A stretch of DNA of 64,000 nucleotides from NCBI GenBank assembly GCA_900471515.1, contig UCFC01000048.1:61688-125687 (forward strand), read 5' to 3'. The notes below the pieces were generated by a model. The model was not told the origin of the DNA and did not search any database. It saw only the letters and a program-made list of their open reading frames with translations. Positions within the stretch are counted from its first letter, which is position 1. Every line of letters begins with the position of its first letter. The stretch comes from Hyphomicrobiales bacterium. GTDB taxonomy: Bacteria > Pseudomonadota > Alphaproteobacteria > Rhizobiales > Rhizobiaceae. Below are positions 59,473-64,000 of the stretch, piece after piece. The translations under genes and the position numbers were made by a program.

Positions 59473-60402
59473 ATGAGCGAGACGCAACGCAAGCTGACGA
59501 CGATCTTTGCAGCCGACGTGCAGGACTATACGCGCCTGATGGGCGCGGACGAGGAAGGCACGCTCGCCATGCTCAAGCATTATCGCGACGGCATGTCCCG
59601 CCTCATCGCCGCCCATGGCGGGCGGGTGGTCAATACCTGGGGCGACGGGCTGCTTGCCGATTTCCCGAGCGTGGTCGAGGCGGTGCGGGCGGCAATCGAC
59701 GTGCAGAACGAGCTTGCCGGCAAGAATGCCGCGCGGCCCACGGACGGGCGCATGCTCTTTCGCATCGGCATCAATCTCGGCGACGTCATCGTCGAGGGCG
59801 AGGATATCTATGGCGACGGCGTCAATATCGCCGCCCGGCTGCAGGCCTCGGCGCCGGCCGGCGGGATCGTGATCTCGAACACGGTCTACGATCAGGTGCG
59901 CAACAAGGTGGCGGTCGCGTTCGACTTCCTGGGTGCCCTGGAGATGAAGAACGTCGCCGATGCCGTGCCGAGCTATGCCGTGCGCATCGGCAATCTCGGC
60001 AGCATCGGCGCGGAGCCGCAGACGCCCGCAAGTGTCGCGCCGCAACGGGCCGCCGAGATGACCGCGGCGGCGGCACCGGCACCGGCACCGCCGCCGCGCG
60101 GTCGCCTGCGCAAGCTTGGCAGCATCCTCGCCGTCATCGGCGCCATGCTCGTCGTCATCAACATCGCCACCTGGGAAGGCGAGTTCTGGGCGGTATGGCC
60201 GCTGCTTGCCTTTGCCTTCGTGGCGGCGATGGCATGGGCGCGGATGCAGGACCGGTTCGACCGGCGCGTTACCCCCCTTGCCGTGATCGGGGCCGGCATC
60301 GTCGCCATCAACATGCTGACATGGCACGGGACGTTCTGGGCGATATGGCCGCTTCTGGGGCTCTGCGTCGCCGCGGGCATCCGCTGGGCGATGCGCGATT
60401 GA
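59473..60402 (+). CDS. Adenylate cyclase with C-terminal duplicated two-helix membrane module
   Basis: A 309-aa protein. Residues 7-170 are a class III cyclase domain with D15 (FAADVQDYTRLM), D58 (WGDGLLADF) and D115/N118/R122 (YGDGVNIAARLQ); N54 stands where many homologues have Lys. A Pro/Ala linker follows. Residues 217-257 and 267-307 are two copies of a two-helix module with an exact 50-residue offset (VIGAMLVVINIATWEGEFWA versus VIGAGIVAINMLTWHGTFWA). The cyclase domain would therefore face the cytoplasm from an N-terminal position. ATG at 59473 follows GGGGGA. Confidence 0.88.
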   Translation: MSETQRKLTTIFAADVQDYTRLMGADEEGTLAMLKHYRDGMSRLIAAHGGRVVNTWGDGLLADFPSVVEAVRAAIDVQNELAGKNAARPTDGRMLFRIGINLGDVIVEGEDIYGDGVNIAARLQASAPAGGIVISNTVYDQVRNKVAVAFDFLGALEMKNVADAVPSYAVRIGNLGSIGAEPQTPASVAPQRAAEMTAAAAPAPAPPPRGRLRKLGSILAVIGAMLVVINIATWEGEFWAVWPLLAFAFVAAMAWARMQDRFDRRVTPLAVIGAGIVAINMLTWHGTFWAIWPLLGLCVAAGIRWAMRD

Positions 60403-60441
60403 AGCGCGGCGGCGAGAGCGATATCCCGCCGCCGGCCGCGT

Positions 60442-61260
60442 TTACTGGGCGAGGCCGAGCGAGGCCAGGTATTCGGCCGAAGCGATGATCTTCGACTTGT
60501 CCTTGATCTCGATGATCAGGCGCGGATTGCTTTCGAGCCTGGCAAGGGCTGCGAAGACGGCGCGCCAGTTGACGGTGCCCTGGCCGAGCGGCCAGTGGCG
60601 GTCGGCATAACCGTCGGCATCCTGCAGGTGGACATGGCCGAGGCGGTTGCCGGCGGCGTGGACGTAATAATCGACCGGCGGAGCGCCGGTGGAGCCGTGG
60701 GCGTAATGCGCATGGCCGGTATCGATGGAAACGGCAACAGCCGGCGAATTGAAGCTTTCGGCAAGCGCCACGCGGATATGCGGGTCCTTGTCCTCGATGT
60801 TCTCGATGACGATCGTGCAGCCGATTTCCTCGGCGCGCCTGACCGCATCGCGCATCGTCTGATGGCAATATTCGACGATATTCTCGCGTTCGCCGGGATT
60901 GTTGTCGAGGTTGTTATAGCCCCAGGTCGTATAGGGGCTGTGAACGACCATGTGCGTGCCGCCGATCGCGGCGCAGACGTCGAGGCCCTGTAGCATGCGG
61001 CGGGAAACGACGGAGCGGATATCCGGGTCCTGAGAGGCGATGATGAAGCCCCAGAACGGACCATGGATGCCGACGCGGCCCTTGAAGCCGTCGAGCAGCT
61101 TGCGGGCGCGCTCGGCACGCGGCGTCCAGTCGCCGTTCAGAACGTCGGCGTTGATGAAGCTCTGCAATTCGAGATCGCGGGACTTTTCGAAAAGCCAGTC
61201 ACGATGGGTTTCGAGTTCGTCGAGCGTCATGGCGGCGCCGACGACGGGAAGAGAAGACAT
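60442..61260 (-). CDS. Sugar phosphate isomerase/epimerase family protein (xylose isomerase-like TIM barrel)
   Basis: A 272-aa AP_endonuc_2-type TIM barrel. Metal-site elements include VGIHGPFWGF, THMVVHSP, TIVIENIEDKDPH, VSIDTGHAH, GHVHLQDADG and LIIEIKD, in order along the barrel. These enzymes isomerise or epimerise sugars or inositol derivatives, and a DNA-repair role is unlikely. GGAG precedes the ATG. It stands alone, convergent with the second cyclase. Confidence 0.9.
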   Translation of the reverse strand: MSSLPVVGAAMTLDELETHRDWLFEKSRDLELQSFINADVLNGDWTPRAERARKLLDGFKGRVGIHGPFWGFIIASQDPDIRSVVSRRMLQGLDVCAAIGGTHMVVHSPYTTWGYNNLDNNPGERENIVEYCHQTMRDAVRRAEEIGCTIVIENIEDKDPHIRVALAESFNSPAVAVSIDTGHAHYAHGSTGAPPVDYYVHAAGNRLGHVHLQDADGYADRHWPLGQGTVNWRAVFAALARLESNPRLIIEIKDKSKIIASAEYLASLGLAQ

Positions 61261-61533
61261 GGGGTTGCTCCGCTGGTGATATGGCCGGATTGGCGGGGAA
61301 GGATCGGCGCGTTCTATGCACCTCTTCTGTGTCGGCGATATTACAGAAATGACGGCCGCCCTTGCGAAGCGGAGACGCCGTACCGATATGATCGCGGTCG
61401 GCCCGAGGGCCTGCCGAGGGCTTCAAAGCGTGCAAAAGCCGCCTGTTTTCCGCCCCTCCCCGATTTTGCGGCGGTTGCCAAAGCGGCCGCGAAGGTCTAT
61501 CGGACCGCCCCGCAAGAACAAGAAAGAGACATC

Positions 61534-61998
61534 ATGTCCAACTCATTTGTGAAAACGGATGCCCGGACGGAGGCAAAAAGCTTCTTCGTGCTGGGCGACA
61601 AGGTCGAGCGACGGGCTCGCCTGACAGGCAACTGGCTCAACATTTTCGACGTGACGGTCGCGCCCGGCGGCAAGACGCCGCGCCACGCCCATGCAAGCCC
61701 GGAAGTCTTCCGCATCATCGAGGGCACGCTGACGATCTGGCGGCTCACCGATACCGGGCCGGAAGAGATCGAAGCCAGCGCCGGCGACATCGTCACCATC
61801 GCGCCCTTCATGGTGCACGGCTACGCCAACAACGGAAGCGTGCGCGCGGTCTTTTCAGCGGTCGTCGACCGCGACATGGCGGAATTCATCGAGACCGAAG
61901 GCGTCAGCGAACAGCCGCAGGGCAGCCCTTCGCCGGAAACGGCGGCGCGCATGCGCGCGGCGGCAAACGCCCACGGGATTACGATCCTGGCGGCGTGA
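61534..61998 (+). CDS. Cupin-domain protein
   Basis: A 154-aa single-cupin protein. Motif 1 is TPRHAHASPEVFRIIEGTLT (metal-binding His and Glu), and motif 2 is GDIVTIAPFMVHGYANNG (third His). The C-terminus includes SPSPETAARMRAAANAHGIT. Substrate or enzymatic role is unknown. AAGAAAGAG precedes the ATG. Confidence 0.88.
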   Translation: MSNSFVKTDARTEAKSFFVLGDKVERRARLTGNWLNIFDVTVAPGGKTPRHAHASPEVFRIIEGTLTIWRLTDTGPEEIEASAGDIVTIAPFMVHGYANNGSVRAVFSAVVDRDMAEFIETEGVSEQPQGSPSPETAARMRAAANAHGITILAA

Positions 61999-62358
61999 GC
62001 GGGTCGGCCCTTGCGGCCGATCCCCCTCTTCTGAAAACTGTCATATAACGGATCTACAAGGATTTTCCTCCGGCGCGCCTTGCGCCGGCCCCGTTTCATC
62101 GACAGAATTGCGGCATGCCCGGCAGCGACCCGTCCACTAGCAGTTTCGCCCCTTTCAGCAGGGGGATTCCTGAGAGGAATGGCGGCGAGAGCTATGGGCG
62201 GCGCGGTTTCTTCCGCCGCTCCTCAGCCTTCCAGGGGCTGCACGACAGGCGGCCGGTTTCCCGCTCACGACCATTAAAAGCTTCCGGCGCCTCCAGAGGC
62301 CCGCGGCTGTTGCGCAGGCAATTGCCGGCACATTTCCCGCAACATCAGGAGAAAGACG
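61999..62358. other. Intergenic region, nothing recognised
   Basis: 360 bp between the cupin and tam genes. A CTGAGA-like string near 62170 recalls TPP riboswitches but the rest of that fold is not present. Some short inverted GC repeats are visible near 62070-62090. I see no gene with a start signal. Confidence 0.4.
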
Positions 62359-63129
62359 ATGGCATGGTCAGCCAGCCAATATGTGAAATTCGAGGATGAG
62401 CGCACGCGCCCGGCGCGCGACCTGCTCGCACAGGTGCCGCTGACGGCGCTGCGCCATGCGGTCGATCTCGGCTGCGGGCCGGGCAATTCGACCGAGCTCA
62501 TCATCGACCGCTACGGCGCGGCCAACGTATCGGGCCTCGACAGCGACCTGAACATGCTGGAGGCAGCCCGCAAGCGCCTGCCGGGCACGGCTTTCGTGGA
62601 GGCAGACCTGTCCACCTGGCAGCCGTCCGAACCGGCGGACCTGCTCTTTGCCAATGCCGTCTTCCAATGGCTGCCCAACCATCTCGATATTTTCGACCGG
62701 CTGATGGACGGGCTGGCGCCGGGCGGCGTGCTTGCCGTGCAGATGCCCGACAATCTCGGCGAGCCGAGCCATCTGGCGATGGAGGAGACGGCCCATGCGG
62801 GAGCGTGGAAGGCTGCGTTCGAGGCCAAGAGCGTGCGGCGCAACGTGCTGCCGCCGCCATCGACCTATTACAGCCGGCTGATTGCCAAATCCGCGCGCGT
62901 CGATATCTGGCACACGATCTACAACCACCCGATGGACGATGCGGCCGCGATCGTCGAATGGGTCAAGGGAACGGGCCTGCGCCCCTATCTCGACCATGCC
63001 GGCGAGGACCATCGCGAGGCGTTTCTCGCCGACTACCTGGAGCGCATCGACAGGGCCTATCCGAAGGCCGCCGACGGGAAAGTGCTGCTGAAGTTCCCGC
63101 GCCTGTTCATGGTGGGCGTGAAGGCCTGA
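62359..63129 (+). CDS. tam: Trans-aconitate 2-methyltransferase
   Basis: A 256-aa class I methyltransferase matching Tam. It starts AWSASQYVKFEDERTRPARD, the Tam signature, then the SAM site VDLGCGPGNSTELI, VEADLSTWQPSEPADLLFAN and FQWLPNH, and the C-terminal GTGLRPYLDHAGEDHREAFL. It methylates trans-aconitate, which would otherwise inhibit aconitase. AGGAGAAAGACG precedes the ATG. Confidence 0.93.
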   Translation: MAWSASQYVKFEDERTRPARDLLAQVPLTALRHAVDLGCGPGNSTELIIDRYGAANVSGLDSDLNMLEAARKRLPGTAFVEADLSTWQPSEPADLLFANAVFQWLPNHLDIFDRLMDGLAPGGVLAVQMPDNLGEPSHLAMEETAHAGAWKAAFEAKSVRRNVLPPPSTYYSRLIAKSARVDIWHTIYNHPMDDAAAIVEWVKGTGLRPYLDHAGEDHREAFLADYLERIDRAYPKAADGKVLLKFPRLFMVGVKA

Positions 63130-63338
63130 CCTGAAACCATCCCGATTTCCCGGACACCGGCGGCGGTCGCTGCCGGTGCCGCTTTGTCGGCAATCGGCAA
63201 GCCACACGCAAAGTTTGAAGTGTAGCGGTTCGCCCTGGGTTTCTCAATCCAGACGTGCGCCCGCGACATTCATGGCTTCCGTCGCTATTCATCAAACGCC
63301 CTTGCGCATCGCGCAGGGCCTGACAAAGAGATTTCGAG

Positions 63339-64000
63339 ATGGTTACTTCCGTTTCCGACATGCGGCTTGCGTCAGCGCAGATCGCGCTGCAGGTGATCAA
63401 GGGCGGCTCCTCGCAGAGCAGTTCCGGCAGCAGCGCCGCCAGCGGACACGATTATTCCAGCCTTCCCTCGCAGTCCCGCTCGGCGCTGTCGGTCATGCTC
63501 GACAGGATCGATGCCGGCAAGGCCGGATCGACGGACGCTGACGGCAACACCATTGCCAGCACCGATATCACCACCGCCTCCTTCATGGCGCTGCTCCGCC
63601 AGAACATGACGGCCGCGGCCGAGGCCAAGGGCGAAGGCAGCCAGGAAGCCGCCATGCTGGCCGCTTTCGAGAAGGGCCAGCTGACCGTGACCGATCCGAC
63701 CGAGGGCGTTTCGATCAAGGCCTGGGACGTCACCGATCCCAAGGAAGCCGATATCGAGCAGAAGAAGGGCACCGCGATCGAGACCGACGACTGGAACGAT
63801 TTCCTGCGCGACCATCTGCAGCGCGATTCGCACGGGCGCCTCGTCAGAAGCGAGAACGGCAGCTTCATCGAAAAGGGCACCGGCAACGAAGTCTATTTCG
63901 GGCAGGTGGGCACGCAGAACTATTACATCACCTGGCCGGTGAAGAGCGAGACGAAGCCCGCCGCACAGGCCGGCGGCGAGACGGGCACGACGACGACCGC
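63339..64000 (+). CDS. Hypothetical protein, cut by the window end
   Basis: An open frame of 220 codons that runs off the right edge with no stop. It begins MVTSVSDMRLASAQIALQVI, then a Ser/Gly-rich stretch (SSQSSSGSSAASG), then a folded-looking region with Asp-rich DRIDAGKAGSTDADGNTIAS (an EF-hand-like or calcium-loop-like pattern) and, later, NDFLRDHLQRDSHGRLVRSE. No signal peptide is visible. I do not recognise it. Codon use resembles the neighbouring genes. Confidence 0.7.
   Translation, partial: MVTSVSDMRLASAQIALQVIKGGSSQSSSGSSAASGHDYSSLPSQSRSALSVMLDRIDAGKAGSTDADGNTIASTDITTASFMALLRQNMTAAAEAKGEGSQEAAMLAAFEKGQLTVTDPTEGVSIKAWDVTDPKEADIEQKKGTAIETDDWNDFLRDHLQRDSHGRLVRSENGSFIEKGTGNEVYFGQVGTQNYYITWPVKSETKPAAQAGGETGTTTT

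Noticed and set aside
62150..62200. Possible TPP riboswitch (CTGAGA motif) upstream of tam
   Set aside because: Only the short CTGAGA string is present; the conserved second half of the aptamer is missing and the downstream gene is not a thiamine gene.
1..64000. tRNA, rRNA, CRISPR, insertion sequence or prophage content
   Set aside because: I looked for T-loop-like strings, direct repeat arrays, transposase or integrase motifs and phage genes and found none that could be supported.

Overview
The window is a 64 kb stretch of high-GC alphaproteobacterial chromosome, almost certainly from the Rhizobiales (Rhizobiaceae type: Rhizobium, Ensifer, Shinella and relatives). The evidence is a Ros/MucR C2H2 zinc-finger regulator, a seven-subunit Mrp/Pha antiporter operon, DUF930 and DmeR/DmeF genes, a Rhodobacter-type PmtA and class III adenylate cyclases. 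I cannot resolve the genus. No rRNA, tRNA, CRISPR array, prophage, transposase or replication origin was recognised. Most genes are housekeeping or accessory metabolism, stress response and small regulator/target pairs.

Layout. 0-7 kb: mucR, then the mrpABCDEFG cation/proton antiporter operon (minus strand). 7-13 kb: small membrane protein, msrB, an FAD oxidoreductase, an exported pentapeptide-repeat protein, a GNAT, a TrhA/hemolysin III protein, a DksA/TraR-like + uspA pair with an FNR/FixK-like box, and a VOC dioxygenase. 13.5-16.4 kb: a 941-aa fusion of a trypsin-like protease and a two-HKD phospholipase D. 16-29 kb: aldo/keto reductase, LysR, a truncated LysR, marR-DUF1398, an AI-2E-type permease, polysaccharide deacetylase, DUF930, oligopeptidase B, DUF1697, TetR, homocysteine methyltransferase and a DHA2 exporter. 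29-34 kb: selO, glutathione peroxidase and PQQ glucose dehydrogenase. 34-38 kb: class A beta-lactamase, dmeRF metal efflux, and a GNAT + PfpI pair behind an apparent leader-peptide attenuator. 38-48 kb: two cytochromes c, LysE, WYL regulator, SDR, AraC, metallophosphoesterase, an arsR-SRPBCC operon, sodB and a coiled-coil protein. 48-64 kb: pmtA-like gene, MFS, tetR/GST, lysR/emrAB, two adenylate cyclases, aminotransferase, alcohol dehydrogenase, xylose-isomerase-like protein, cupin, tam, and an unknown gene cut by the window end.

How they work together. Many regulators sit next to their probable targets with readable operators between or beside them: TetR/GST, LysR/EmrAB, MarR/DUF1398, ArsR/SRPBCC, DmeR/DmeF, WYL/LysE and LysR/AKR. 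Oxidative and redox defence recurs (MsrB, Gpx, SelO, SOD, GST, AKR). The most unusual items are the leader peptide MIKNAHHISSYFWLYL followed by mutually exclusive hairpins ahead of an acetyltransferase gene, and the trypsin-PLD fusion whose PLD half keeps its own Shine-Dalgarno and ATG. All calls are from reading the sequence; no database search was run.
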